34,122 nucleotides of DNA from RGIG5612 sp045598285 (GTDB lineage: Bacteria; Bacillota; Clostridia; Lachnospirales; Lachnospiraceae), in NCBI GenBank assembly GCA_045598285.1, contig JAZLLU010000026.1, forward strand, positions 1 through 34,122, read 5' to 3'. The position numbers were made by a program, and so were the translations under genes. Every line of letters starts with the position of its first letter. Position 1 is the stretch's first letter. The notes under the pieces were generated by a model. The model saw only the letters and a list, made by a program, of their open reading frames with translations. It did no database searches and was not told the origin of the DNA. Below, piece after piece: positions 1-8,600 of the stretch.

Positions 1-36
1 TCCACCTAAGCGCACAAACTAGACTTCCCATCCACT
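1..36. repeat. Direct repeat, copy A (element end)
   Basis: The 36 bases here recur at 569-604 with one mismatch (base 22 g versus base 590 a). The copy at 569-604 is also the right arm of the inverted repeat of the 490-597 element, so this is probably a lone end of a second copy cut by the window edge or by rearrangement. The two copies bracket the type I toxin locus. Confidence 0.6.
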
Positions 37-76
37 TTCATGTAAACACTTGCAACAAAAAGAAAATTGTGTAGAA

Positions 77-82
77 TATAAT
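77..82 (+). promoter_or_regulatory. Probable -10 box of the antitoxin RNA
   Basis: TATAAT lies about 7 bases before the expected 5' end of the small RNA starting near 88. A TTGCAA sits 21 bases upstream, which is too far for a normal -35. The same TTGCAA-21-TACAAT layout recurs at the degraded second locus near 2550-2580, so the spacing is shared by both copies. Confidence 0.45.
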
Positions 83-87
83 TAAGG

Positions 88-153
88 AGCTACCGATAGA
101 CGGTTGCTCAGGGTATTTTATTTAAAATAACCGTGACCGGCGGTTATTTTTTT
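88..153 (+). ncRNA. Candidate antisense RNA antitoxin
   Basis: A predicted RNA of about 66 nt runs from just after the TATAAT at 77-82 to a rho-independent terminator (stem 124-133/141-150, loop TGACCGG, then a T-run to 153). It overlaps the 3' end of the minus-strand toxin gene. Its 5' part contains GAGCTACC (87-94) and CGGTTGC (101-107), complementary to GGTAGCTC (289-296) and GCAACCG (270-276) in the toxin mRNA leader. That is the convergent layout with two pairing boxes known from the par/Fst family, whose RNA II is of similar size. The ends are inferred, not measured. Confidence 0.55.
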
Positions 154-215
154 ATGAGTGAAAATACTAATACTAATATTGTAAGAACAATAATTAATGT
201 TTCGTAAGTCGTCAT
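144..215 (-). CDS. Holin-like type I toxin, 23 aa
   Basis: A 23-residue peptide begins MTTYETLIIVLTIL and ends LIKK: a short polar N-terminus, one hydrophobic helix and a lysine tail. This is the pattern of the putative holin-like toxins (TxpA/BsrG/Fst class) that act at the cytoplasmic membrane. The start at 215 has an AAGGGAGGG ribosome binding site (222-230) with good spacing; an in-frame ATG at 219-221 abuts that site and is less likely. In the mRNA the CCCTCC at 265-270 can pair with the Shine-Dalgarno, and a perfect hairpin lies at 243-260, so translation is probably held off by structure. The stop codon lies inside the bidirectional hairpin at 124-150. It is too short for ordinary gene callers. 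I am fairly sure of the family, less so of activity. Confidence 0.7.
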   Translation of the reverse strand: MTTYETLIIVLTILVLVFSLIKK

Positions 216-242
216 AAGCATCCCTCCCTTCATAACGAAGTC

Positions 243-260
243 AGAGGGCATGCACCCTCT
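243..260 (-). promoter_or_regulatory. Hairpin in the toxin mRNA leader
   Basis: AGAGGG/CCCTCT forms a perfect 6-bp stem with a 6-base loop upstream of the toxin start. It lies between the Shine-Dalgarno (222-230) and the CCCTCC (265-270) that can pair with it, so it may help hold that inhibitory fold. Confidence 0.45.
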
Positions 261-312
261 GCGAGGAGGGCAACCGCCTACCGAATATGGTAGCTCTTAT
301 GTAAAGGCCCAA

Positions 313-489
313 AAGTGCCTAAACATCTTATTCACTTAATCGTTTTTCAATCGGAATCAATAAAAGAACTTTTAGAATTTTCAGAACATCTTTATTGACT
401 GAATCCATAGTATAACAAAATCAAAATCAATTCAATGTTTACATTTTTTATTTTCATGCTCCGGCTCGCATTAATCTGTAAAACCGGAG
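313..489. other. Non-coding stretch with one stem
   Basis: No credible gene is seen here. A CTCCGG/CCGGAG stem with a 19-base loop (459-464/484-489) sits directly before the 490-597 element. A minus-strand promoter for the toxin is expected in this interval, but I cannot place one with confidence. Confidence 0.3.
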
Positions 490-597
490 GGGAAGTCTAG
501 CTTTCGCACAAAAGTGGAGTTAAACTCCCATTTCTGACAAAGAAAAACGATTTTCACTAGACTTTAGCTCCACCTAAGCGCACAAACTAAACTTCCC
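490..597. mobile_element. MITE-like element with imperfect inverted repeats
   Basis: The two 30-base ends (490-519 and 568-597) are inverted repeats matching at about 22 of 30 positions, beginning GGGAAGT and ending GTGGAG on the inside. The 48 bases between have no coding capacity. The right end is duplicated in direct orientation at 1-36. No transposase is present, so it would need an external enzyme. I do not recognise the family. Confidence 0.5.
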
Positions 598-604
598 ATC
601 CACT
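569..604. repeat. Direct repeat, copy B
   Basis: This matches bases 1-36 at 35 of 36 positions. It contains the right inverted repeat of the 490-597 element plus about 7 flanking bases. The sequence just after it (from 605) matches the region from 2682, not the region after copy A, so a rearrangement boundary lies here. Confidence 0.6.
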
Positions 605-610
605 ATTTTT

Positions 611-667
611 ATGTCAAAAATCAGAAGAAAGGCCGGCTGTAATTGTCGAAAAAAACCATCAAGCTAG
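611..667 (+). pseudogene. Gene-start remnant, copy 1
   Basis: An 18-codon frame begins MSKIRRK and ends at TAG. The roughly 50 bases around it are nearly identical to those around 2688. There the same start has a strong ribosome binding site; here that site has been replaced by the repeat end at 569-604. Two truncated copies of one gene start point to decay of a duplicated gene. The parent gene is not identifiable. Confidence 0.35.
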
Positions 668-754
668 AAGGGAAAAAGCCATTGCTTTGTGATAAAATAT
701 GTATAAAGATAGCAACTTATTAAAGAAATGATGTCCTTAGAGAAGGAGAATATT

Positions 755-843
755 ATGAGCATATTTGGAATAGATTGGAATTGGAACAACTAATGTTATA
801 GATAGAATTGAATTTACAATAGATATTGCGTTTGTTAATGATT
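755..843 (+). pseudogene. Frameshifted small ORF before the LRR gene
   Basis: A strong AGAAGGAGA site precedes ATG at 755, but the frame stops after 12 codons (MSIFGIDWNWNN). In another frame the reading continues without a stop from the duplicated TTGGAA region to TAA near 851 (GTTNVIDRIEFTIDIAFVND). A small indel in what was once a peptide of 30-odd residues is the simplest reading. Function unknown. Confidence 0.3.
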
Positions 844-872
844 TTGATTTCTAAAAAAAAGAGGGAACAAAA

Positions 873-2558
873 ATGAAAAATGTTGAATTGACTAAAGTAA
901 AAGGAAATGCGAATGCAAATTATTATGTAGGAGAAGTAAAGAAAAGCTTTGCTGTTAATGTTGAATTTGATGATGGCTCAAGCAATAAATATGCAGGAGA
1001 TAATAAACTTAATAAAGGCGATATTTTTGTTGTAGGGAGCGGATGCAAATCATCTTATGCAATGGGAACTGTTAATGAAGTTACATCTTCAAGAAAGACC
1101 ACTTATTTAGCTAAGAGTGCGATTGTTTTTAAAAAAGATCCTACAAAAGCAGATATAAACGCATGCTTCAATGGAATAAAATTGTTGCAAGATAAAAATG
1201 AAATAGTATATTCATGTCTACCCGAATATGTAGAAGATTTGGTTTTGCTTGATAAAAGTGTTGTGGTAACTGATTTTTATGTGTCTAATGTTTTAAGAGC
1301 ATTGAGTGTACTTACATATCCAGAACTTGCAACTTCGAATATGGTTAAAAAATCAGAAACATTATTGGCTAAAGAAAAAAGCTTACCACAATTATTGCTT
1401 AAAGGATTAAACAAATGTTTTTGTGAAGGCTTTGTTATGCTTGGATTTTCTGGATATTATCCAGGATGGAAAGATGAAATAAAAAACCTTTCTATATGGT
1501 CAAATGAAGAGATACAAAAAGTTGATGTGTTATGCGACGATGAGGAGGACGGTCTTCTAGTAAATTGCTATAAGGCAAATGATAATATTAAAAAAGCCTA
1601 TCAAGGAGATAAAGAATTCTGCAAATTCTTTAATAGGTTAGTATATCTTTCAGCATTTGCGGTTTTGATAAGAGGCAATATAGTTAATCTTCTTAAAACT
1701 GCACTCTCGGTTAAAATGCCAATAAATGATTTTTATGATGATATTGTTGAACTTGCAAAGACGTATGAGTCAGAAGAATGCTATAAGTTGCTTAAGGATA
1801 CTGATTATAAGAATAAAAAATTTGAAACAAAGGTAACAAAAGCTAAAGAAGAGCCTATTAAAAAAGTTGTTAATATTCCTAAGGACCCAGATTTTGTTAT
1901 TGATGGAGTTACTCTTGAAAAATATAAGGGAAATTCAGAAGTAGTTACAATTCCAGAAGGAATAGAAATAATAGATAGAATAGCTTTTTACGGCAATACT
2001 TCAATCAAAAAAATAATTATGCCAGACACAGTTAAATCAATAAAAAACGGCGCAATGGAATGTTGTAAAAATTTAGAAGAGGTTATTTTTAGTAAAAACC
2101 TATCATCAATAGGAAGAGAAGCATTTAGAAACTGCAAATTGAAAAATGTTGATTTGAGCGATACAAAGGTAAAAACACTGCCTTATGGTGCTTTTATGAA
2201 TTGTAATAATATAAACAATCTTATTTTACCAAAACAGTTAAAGAAGATTAGCGACGATGCATTGTACGGAGTTTATTTAGAAAGATTAGATATTCCGGCA
2301 TCAATAGAAAAAATAGAGTATAAAACATCTCTTGATAATGTATGGTATGCGAAAGATATTTATTTTGAAGGAGATTATATAGAAAGTGTTGACTTTATAA
2401 AAAATATAACCCGTAAAGAACTTGTAACTATTCATTGCAAAAAAGATGGTGTTATTTGGAAAAAAGTTGAAAGCAAGGTTAAAACACAGATTGAAAATAA
2501 TAAGCGGTATCTTGGATTATACCACGAGTTAAAAGTAGAACTTATTGCTTGCAATTAA
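873..2558 (+). CDS. BspA-like leucine-rich-repeat protein, 561 aa
   Basis: The C-terminal part (about residues 345-500) carries LRR_5-type repeats of the form 'IPEGIEIIDRIAFYGN..I..I.MPDTVKSI...A...C.NLEEVIF'. Residues 1-340 match no family I know; they contain a short beta-rich start and a Cys-containing alpha-helical body. No signal peptide or wall anchor is visible, so unlike many BspA proteins it is probably cytosolic. The start is supported by GAGGGA upstream of ATG. LRR_5 domains bind protein ligands. Together with the second LRR gene at 3199 it may sense something for the downstream cluster, but this is inference from position only. Confidence 0.75.
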   Translation: MKNVELTKVKGNANANYYVGEVKKSFAVNVEFDDGSSNKYAGDNKLNKGDIFVVGSGCKSSYAMGTVNEVTSSRKTTYLAKSAIVFKKDPTKADINACFNGIKLLQDKNEIVYSCLPEYVEDLVLLDKSVVVTDFYVSNVLRALSVLTYPELATSNMVKKSETLLAKEKSLPQLLLKGLNKCFCEGFVMLGFSGYYPGWKDEIKNLSIWSNEEIQKVDVLCDDEEDGLLVNCYKANDNIKKAYQGDKEFCKFFNRLVYLSAFAVLIRGNIVNLLKTALSVKMPINDFYDDIVELAKTYESEECYKLLKDTDYKNKKFETKVTKAKEEPIKKVVNIPKDPDFVIDGVTLEKYKGNSEVVTIPEGIEIIDRIAFYGNTSIKKIIMPDTVKSIKNGAMECCKNLEEVIFSKNLSSIGREAFRNCKLKNVDLSDTKVKTLPYGAFMNCNNINNLILPKQLKKISDDALYGVYLERLDIPASIEKIEYKTSLDNVWYAKDIYFEGDYIESVDFIKNITRKELVTIHCKKDGVIWKKVESKVKTQIENNKRYLGLYHELKVELIACN

Positions 2559-2620
2559 AGGGAAATGATGCAGAATACAATTAAGGTGCTACCGATATGG
2601 TTAGCCCAGCTATTTAATAA
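2559..2620 (+). pseudogene. Degraded second copy of the antitoxin RNA region
   Basis: The interval from about 2545 to 2610 matches 50-112 of the type I locus: TTGCAA, 21 bases, TACAAT, then AATTAAGG, GCTACCGAT and a weak match to the GGTTGCTCAG box. The terminator and toxin frame are missing, so only the 5' part of the antitoxin gene survives. It could still make a transcript able to pair with the first locus. Confidence 0.4.
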
Positions 2621-2636
2621 TAATTATTAAAAATTC

Positions 2637-2681
2637 ACCTCCTTACGAGTAGATGCTAAATCACATGTATCGCAAGGAGGT
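2637..2681 (+). promoter_or_regulatory. Hairpin covering a ribosome binding site
   Basis: ACCTCCTTACGA (2637-2648) and TCGCAAGGAGGT (2670-2681) pair over 12 positions with one mismatch, burying the AAGGAGG site for the start at 2688. This is an intact anti-Shine-Dalgarno structure in front of a broken gene. Confidence 0.45.
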
Positions 2682-2687
2682 ATTTTT

Positions 2688-2723
2688 ATGTCAAAAATTA
2701 GAAGAAAGGCCTGCTGTAATTGA
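2688..2723 (+). pseudogene. Gene-start remnant, copy 2
   Basis: ATG with an ideal AAGGAGG site (2674-2680) opens a frame starting MSKIRRK that stops after 11 codons. It is a near copy of 611-667, and similarity continues a little past the stop. Both copies are interrupted in the same region, so the original gene cannot be named. Confidence 0.35.
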
Positions 2724-2791
2724 CGATAAAAACCGACAATTAGGACAAAATAAAAATTGTGAGAGAATTTAATATAATGTAAAATATAAGG

Positions 2792-2899
2792 GTGAAGTAT
2801 AACAAAATAGTTGCAACGCTTGAATTTGAGTATGGACCAATAAAAAAGAAAAGTAAGAAAGCTACGAGCGAAAACACAAAGAAAAAAGAAACGATTTGA
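2792..2899 (+). CDS. Possible 35-aa lysine-rich peptide
   Basis: A GTG-initiated frame encodes a peptide starting (M)KYNKIVATLEFEYGP with a Lys-rich tail. A TATAAT lies at 2773-2778, but there is no clear ribosome binding site. It could be the tail of a degraded gene rather than a functional peptide. I do not recognise it. Confidence 0.2.
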   Translation: MKYNKIVATLEFEYGPIKKKSKKATSENTKKKETI

Positions 2900-2948
2900 A
2901 ATATTAATTGAACAAACAAGGTAAAAAATAAAAGAAGGAACATTTATT

Positions 2949-3209
2949 ATGGACGATAAAAACAAAAAGATAAAAGAAAAACTTGATGATGTAACAAAGA
3001 CACTAAAGAAAAAATATTCAAAAAAAAGAAAAGTAGGTTCACTACGTATGTTAGAGATGGAAAATTATGATTTGCCAATAGATTTAATTGGAACATGGAC
3101 AAAAAAACTATTTAATATATCGGCATTTTGTTATTTGTATAATGAAGGCATACTTTCACATGAAGAAGAGGAAACAAAATTAAAACAGAGGTTGAGAGAT
3201 GAATTCTAA
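2949..3209 (+). CDS. Small protein with module shared with the 516-aa gene
   Basis: 86 residues, very lysine-rich at the N-terminus. Residues about 15-60 (LKKKYSKKRKVGSLRMLEME, then NYDL) align by eye with residues about 75-120 of the 516-aa protein encoded at 4060 (LKARYSKKEPADSIQKLHLE, then NPDL). It is therefore a free-standing copy of that module, perhaps helical. AAGGA precedes the start, and its end overlaps the LRR gene at 3199 by 11 bases, so the two are probably translationally coupled. Function unknown; it could be a trimmed remnant of a larger paralogue. Confidence 0.55.
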   Translation: MDDKNKKIKEKLDDVTKTLKKKYSKKRKVGSLRMLEMENYDLPIDLIGTWTKKLFNISAFCYLYNEGILSHEEEETKLKQRLRDEF

Positions 3210-4047
3210 TTCAACACCAACTTGGGATGATGTGATATGCAATGGCAATAATTATATTATTCCAGAAGGAATAAAAGAAATTCCAGAATATGCATTTAGA
3301 GATAAAAATATTAAAAGTATTGCATTCCCGAAATCATTAAAAAAAATAAGTCAGTATGCTTTTTATGATGCAAAAGGTGAATATTTAACTATTCCAAGAA
3401 CTGTAACAAAAATAGAAGAAAATGCTTTTAGCAAAGCCGATTTTAGGGAAATTATACTTGAATGCAGGATTAAATACATATCGCCGGGGATGTTTTACGA
3501 CTCCAAAATAGAAAAAGTCATAATTCCAGAAGGAGTTACTAAAATATACTCGGAAGCATTTAAAAGTTGCTGGAATTTGAAGGAGGTTGTTTTACCTAAC
3601 TCATTAGAAAGTATTGATTGGCATGCTTTTAGTGATTGCTATAGACTCGAAAATGTTTTGGGGAAATCTTTAGAAGGTGTTCGAATTAAAGGATGTGCTT
3701 TTGATTTTTGCGACAAACTTGCAAATGAAGATGGACTTATTATTCTTAATGACACGCTTTTTCTAGGCAAAAAAATGGAAACGGATAGGCATATAGTTAT
3801 TCCGGAAGGAGTTACAAGTCTATCCTGGGGATGTTTAGACCCTCAACCGTATATGGCAAGAAAGAAAGAAAATGGTGATAGCATACTGGATTTCTGCAAA
3901 GAAATTACATTTCCAAAATCAATAACCTTTATTGACGGAGAACAAATTTCTAAAAGGACAAGACAAATTAATGTGTATGAAGGAACTGAGATTAAACATA
4001 AAGGCGAATTGTACGAGCATAGAACAAGAATAAATTATTATAAGTAA
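3199..4047 (+). CDS. BspA-like leucine-rich-repeat protein, 282 aa
   Basis: The protein is almost entirely LRR_5 repeats: 'IPEGIKEIPEYAF', 'FPKSLKKISQYAF', 'IPRTVTKIEENAF', 'IPEGVTKIYSEAF', 'LPNSLESIDWHAF', 'IPEGVTSL'. No signal peptide or anchor is seen, so it is likely cytosolic. It starts inside the end of the 86-aa gene and ends 12 bases before the 516-aa gene, consistent with one transcript. LRR_5 proteins bind other proteins; its ligand is unknown. It resembles the repeat half of the 873 gene, suggesting duplication. Confidence 0.8.
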   Translation: MNSNSTPTWDDVICNGNNYIIPEGIKEIPEYAFRDKNIKSIAFPKSLKKISQYAFYDAKGEYLTIPRTVTKIEENAFSKADFREIILECRIKYISPGMFYDSKIEKVIIPEGVTKIYSEAFKSCWNLKEVVLPNSLESIDWHAFSDCYRLENVLGKSLEGVRIKGCAFDFCDKLANEDGLIILNDTLFLGKKMETDRHIVIPEGVTSLSWGCLDPQPYMARKKENGDSILDFCKEITFPKSITFIDGEQISKRTRQINVYEGTEIKHKGELYEHRTRINYYK

Positions 4048-4059
4048 TAGGAGAATCAT

Positions 4060-5610
4060 ATGGGAATTACAGCAGAAGAAAAAAGAAAATTGATTGAAAA
4101 TTTTGTTAAAGAAAATCAAGAAGGATTTAGTCGTGTTAAAGATATTGATGAAGTGTTCGGAGCATGTACCGGAGACACGTTAAGAACATGGATAAAAACA
4201 ATATATGGAAAAACTCCAACAGAGTTTTTTACAGAGCAAGGAGTACTGCTCGGCCCTGAAGAATATTGGAGTAAAATTTTTGAAGAATTAAAGGCAAGAT
4301 ACTCAAAGAAAGAGCCTGCTGACAGCATACAAAAATTACATTTGGAAAACCCTGATTTGGATATGGAAGAAAGTTTTTTTTGGTATTATGGATACATGGA
4401 TTTAGTAAAAGTAAAAATATTAAAGCACCCATTTCCAGATATAGAAGATAGAAAAAAGATATTGGAATTATTAGGAAAAGATTATGCAAATAAGCATTAT
4501 TTGACATTAAAAAGGATAAAAGATGCATTGAAAAATTACTGGACATGGAGAGAATATGGTGAATCATTTATAGATGAAGTATTTAGTTGGATTCAACCTT
4601 TACTTGGTATCAGCATTGAGGAATTTTTTCTTAATAACAAAATGTTATTAAACGAGAAAACAGCTTCTAAGGAGTTTAGGAAGATAATTGAAAGATGCAG
4701 AAATAAATATAAAAAAAATAAAGTTGATGGAAAAGGGGATTTATACTTTGGTGAAAAATATTATACGGAGGATATTTATAGTTTTATTATTGAACATTCA
4801 GGAGAAAAATTTATTAACGAAAAGGAAGAAAATGAATATCTAAATGATTATTTTATAGATTTAGGGTTACTCGAAGGAACAAGAAGCGATAAAAAACATA
4901 ATTATCCAGAAGTATTAAACTTTGATAAGGATATTAAAGAAGATAAAATTAAAGAAAGCAAGAAAGTAAACGTATACAACAATATTGATTCAATAGATGT
5001 TTCAAAGATGGCGGGTTTAGCTGGTCTAAAAGAAGATGGCACAGGAACATCAAAACCAAAAACACAATACGATGTAAATGTAAATGGCAAAGATTTACAT
5101 ATAGTTATGGATATAAGAAGAAATATTCGTAGGATAAGCGAATGTTATAGTGGCTATGATGCATTACTAGAAGTTCCAGATATGATTTCAGCGGATGAAG
5201 CTTATGATAATTTCTTTTTACAAGATCCTAATGCGCATAGTGATGGATATATGTACGTTAGACCTGAATTTGTAAAAGAATATAAATTAGAGGAATCAAC
5301 ACTTAACCATAGATTGGTTTTCATCAAAGCATTAGCGGGTATGCTGTTTACAGAAGAAATTGCAAAGGCAATAGCCGAATTCGCTCCTAAAAAGAAAAAT
5401 GGACTTTTTATGAAGAACAGAATCACCCGAATTGCTAGTTCGATGATTGGAAATTATGATACATGTATTCTTGAAATAACAGGCAGAGCCAAAGCAGATG
5501 ACACATTAATAGTAACACTTGAATGGGCTTCGGCAAAACCTGAAAGCCTCGATATTTCTGAAGAGGACTTTTTGTGCACGCATTTTGATATGTTTGGGTT
5601 TGAAATATAA
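4060..5610 (+). CDS. Uncharacterised 516-aa protein
   Basis: I do not recognise a family. The N-terminal half has two weak repeats of about 55 residues, each ending in a motif like 'P.EFF...VLL' or 'IEEFF...MLL'. It also has the 'YSKK....L.LENPDL' module shared with the 86-aa gene. Residues about 285-310 are a charged linker. The C-terminal third is a separate mixed alpha/beta domain ('VNGKDLHIVMDIRRNIRRIS') ending in an acidic strand-rich tail. It has no membrane segment or signal peptide. An AGGAG site precedes the start, and it lies 29 bases before the giant gene at 5640, so it is probably cotranscribed with it. Confidence 0.6.
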   Translation: MGITAEEKRKLIENFVKENQEGFSRVKDIDEVFGACTGDTLRTWIKTIYGKTPTEFFTEQGVLLGPEEYWSKIFEELKARYSKKEPADSIQKLHLENPDLDMEESFFWYYGYMDLVKVKILKHPFPDIEDRKKILELLGKDYANKHYLTLKRIKDALKNYWTWREYGESFIDEVFSWIQPLLGISIEEFFLNNKMLLNEKTASKEFRKIIERCRNKYKKNKVDGKGDLYFGEKYYTEDIYSFIIEHSGEKFINEKEENEYLNDYFIDLGLLEGTRSDKKHNYPEVLNFDKDIKEDKIKESKKVNVYNNIDSIDVSKMAGLAGLKEDGTGTSKPKTQYDVNVNGKDLHIVMDIRRNIRRISECYSGYDALLEVPDMISADEAYDNFFLQDPNAHSDGYMYVRPEFVKEYKLEESTLNHRLVFIKALAGMLFTEEIAKAIAEFAPKKKNGLFMKNRITRIASSMIGNYDTCILEITGRAKADDTLIVTLEWASAKPESLDISEEDFLCTHFDMFGFEI

Positions 5611-5639
5611 GTTTAATCTAATCGTTGGTTGGGGTAAAA

Positions 5640-8600
5640 ATGATTGCTAGAGTAAATGATGAAGAATTGAATCTTAAATTATACGAAATACATAAATGTA
5701 ATCCTTCCATTTATAAGGGCGTTTTTTTAGGGGAATGCGATTTTTCTAATAGGACGTCAAATTGCTTAAAACGTCAGGGCATATTCACGTTATGTGATTT
5801 GCTTAATTGTTCCACACAAGAAATTATGAATTTTCGTAATATGGGAACTAAAAGTGTTAACGAAATTTTAAATTTTTTGGATAACGAAATAATTATAGAA
5901 AAAAAACAACAGTCATATAACGTTATCAAACTGCCAACATTTGTACGACAAAATAAAGAACAAATAATAAATAAAAACTTTTCTTTTTTTGATTCCTGTA
6001 ATGAGGATGTAAAAAAATGTATTAACATATATAAAAAAGGATTTGAAATTTTAGAAGATCATCTTGCAAAAGAATGCGTAGAAAATACTGAAATGATGAT
6101 GCATTTGAGCGCATCATTGTTAAAGATTTCTGATGAAGTAATAATAAAATCAAAAAGCACTTCTGTTTTTAAAAAATTGCCAGAATACAGAAAAGAAAAT
6201 CCTGCTAAATGGTATGTTGATGTTTATAACGAACAATTCAATAAAAGTAATTCTATTCCTGAATGTGATGAAAATATAACAGTTTCAGATTATTTCAAAG
6301 AAAATATTAATAAAAATGATATTATCAAACCACTTTTTGATTTTATTAGCTGGCTAAATTTTGATTTTGTTGCTGAATTTAATGAATTAATTGAAAAATT
6401 AAATGCAAAAAGTGATTTGTTCGAAATTATAAGTTTGCGTTCCAAACATAAAACATTAGATGAAATAGGAAAATTGAAGGGAGTAACCAGGCAAAGAATT
6501 AGACAGAAGGAAGAAACAGCTATTAGATTGTGCGAGAAATGGAGAAATCAGAAAAAACCATTGTATAAAATTTTTGCCGATAGATGTGGAAATTCAGTAG
6601 TTGCAAGAACAGATATATTTGAATACTTTGGTGATTATACAGATGAAATTATATATATCGTTAATAGATCTAAAATAGATACTGTATATGATAAAAAACT
6701 TGAATTGTTTATTTGTGGTGAAAAACCAAAAAAAATTATCACGAATGAATATTCTAATTCGTATTATGCAAAAAATGAATATATTGAACGGCAAGAAGAA
6801 GTATCTATAGATAAAGAAATTAAAAAAACCAGCATAGAAAATATTGGTTCATCTACTGAAGAGGAAAGAAAGGTTAGCACACAAGAACGGAAACTTAAAA
6901 ATAGAATTCTACGAGAGTTTAAAAAGAAAAGCCTTTTAGGTGATATTCAAATATCAGATGATGAGTTTGATATTTTAATAGAATATCTTAAAGAAAAATA
7001 CAAGTATATGAAAGCATCAAGACAGCATATTGTAATTGATCCTGTATTATGCGTTGCGCTTGTTCAAATAGGAATTCGCTATTATGACAAAGCATATTGG
7101 CCACATGTAAGAAGAATGTTAGATGGTGAAAAAATTAATGCAAATAATCAAGGATGGATTGGAACATCATTTGTAGAAACATTAAAACAGTGTGGCAAAT
7201 TGCAGGTAGAAAATAATGACAATGTTGATAATATATTGATGCATTCTTTTGTTTCGAATGTTTTTGCAGAGAAGTTTTTTGATTTCTTATATGCTTTTTA
7301 TAAAATAGATTTAGATAGGGACATTAATAGACTTGATAAAGAGACTATGAATGAATTAATTGAAATTATTCAAAAGAACGATAACACTGGGCGTACATAT
7401 TTCCTTGTTGAACATACGGCAGACGCAGTAAGAAAAAATATTAAAGGAGCAAAAATAAGAATAAGAAGATATCTTAAACTTATTGATAAAGCATTTTGGG
7501 GTGAACCATTACCATTATCATCTTCAAATAGATTGATGCAACTTTTTTTAACTTGGAAGGATAATGATGCAGAATTTGTTAAAGAAAAAACAACACACGG
7601 GGGAAAGGGTAAGCGTGGAAAGAAAAGTTATGCATCTCCGCACATCAAATATTTTGAAAAAAATGAAAAGTTTAAGCTTGTTCTACCATCACAGATTATT
7701 AGATTTAATGATTTTACCAATATAACATGGAATATTGAATCTGTTCATTATAGTGAAAATATTGAAATTAATCCTTATGCACAAGGTGTCACAGGATATA
7801 AGACAGATCCTCTGGAAATTGAAATAAAAAAGGAGGGACTCTTTGATAATTTTTCTATTAGCCTTATGGATGGTGATGAAAAACTTAGAACTTTTAGAAT
7901 AGCAAAAGAAGAAATAAGATTTTTCGATTTAGAAGGAGACTATATTAGAAATGACGCTATTCCACAAGGCCAAGTATATTCATTTACAAAAAAAGGAGTA
8001 AAACCAGAATCAGAAGCCATAATTGAATGTTTTGATAACGATGTTTTAGTTATGACGGAATATGACTTTGTGAATGGCGATATTATTAGAATTTCAAATG
8101 AAAAACCAATCAGCATTGGTGGAAAAATTGAAGAAGGTATTATGAACCGAGGTTCTGTTTCTGAAGTTTTTGCTGGAAATTTTGGAAATCGAATTCCTGT
8201 ATATAAAATAATACCAGAAGTTTTTGTCAAGATGCTTCCAAGCCGTATAATTGGCACTGCTATTAAAATAAATAATCAAACATATCATTTCGCATCAGAA
8301 AAGGGAGTAGCTCCAGGAATTACTGAGTTTGATTTGATGGATAGAACTGGAGAAAAAGGTTATTTAATAAGATTAGATAAATTTGGATGCAGAGAAGATG
8401 GAAAATATAATGTATCTATAGATGTTCCAAATGATAGAACTAATCGACAATGGAAATTTATGCTGATTAAGGATTTAGAATTTGAGTTTGATGGTTCGCC
8501 ATATATTTTTAAATCAAGAGGAACAATTAGTTTACCAAGAGAATTAAAATTTGAATCAAAAGGTAATATCCATAAAGAATTACGTGAACGTAGTAGGTTT

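Noticed and set aside
2627..2965. Hydrophobic minus-strand frames of 112 and 67 aa
   Set aside because: They are the reverse of A/T-biased, lysine-rich plus-strand sequence, have no ribosome binding site, and cross the repeat remnants.
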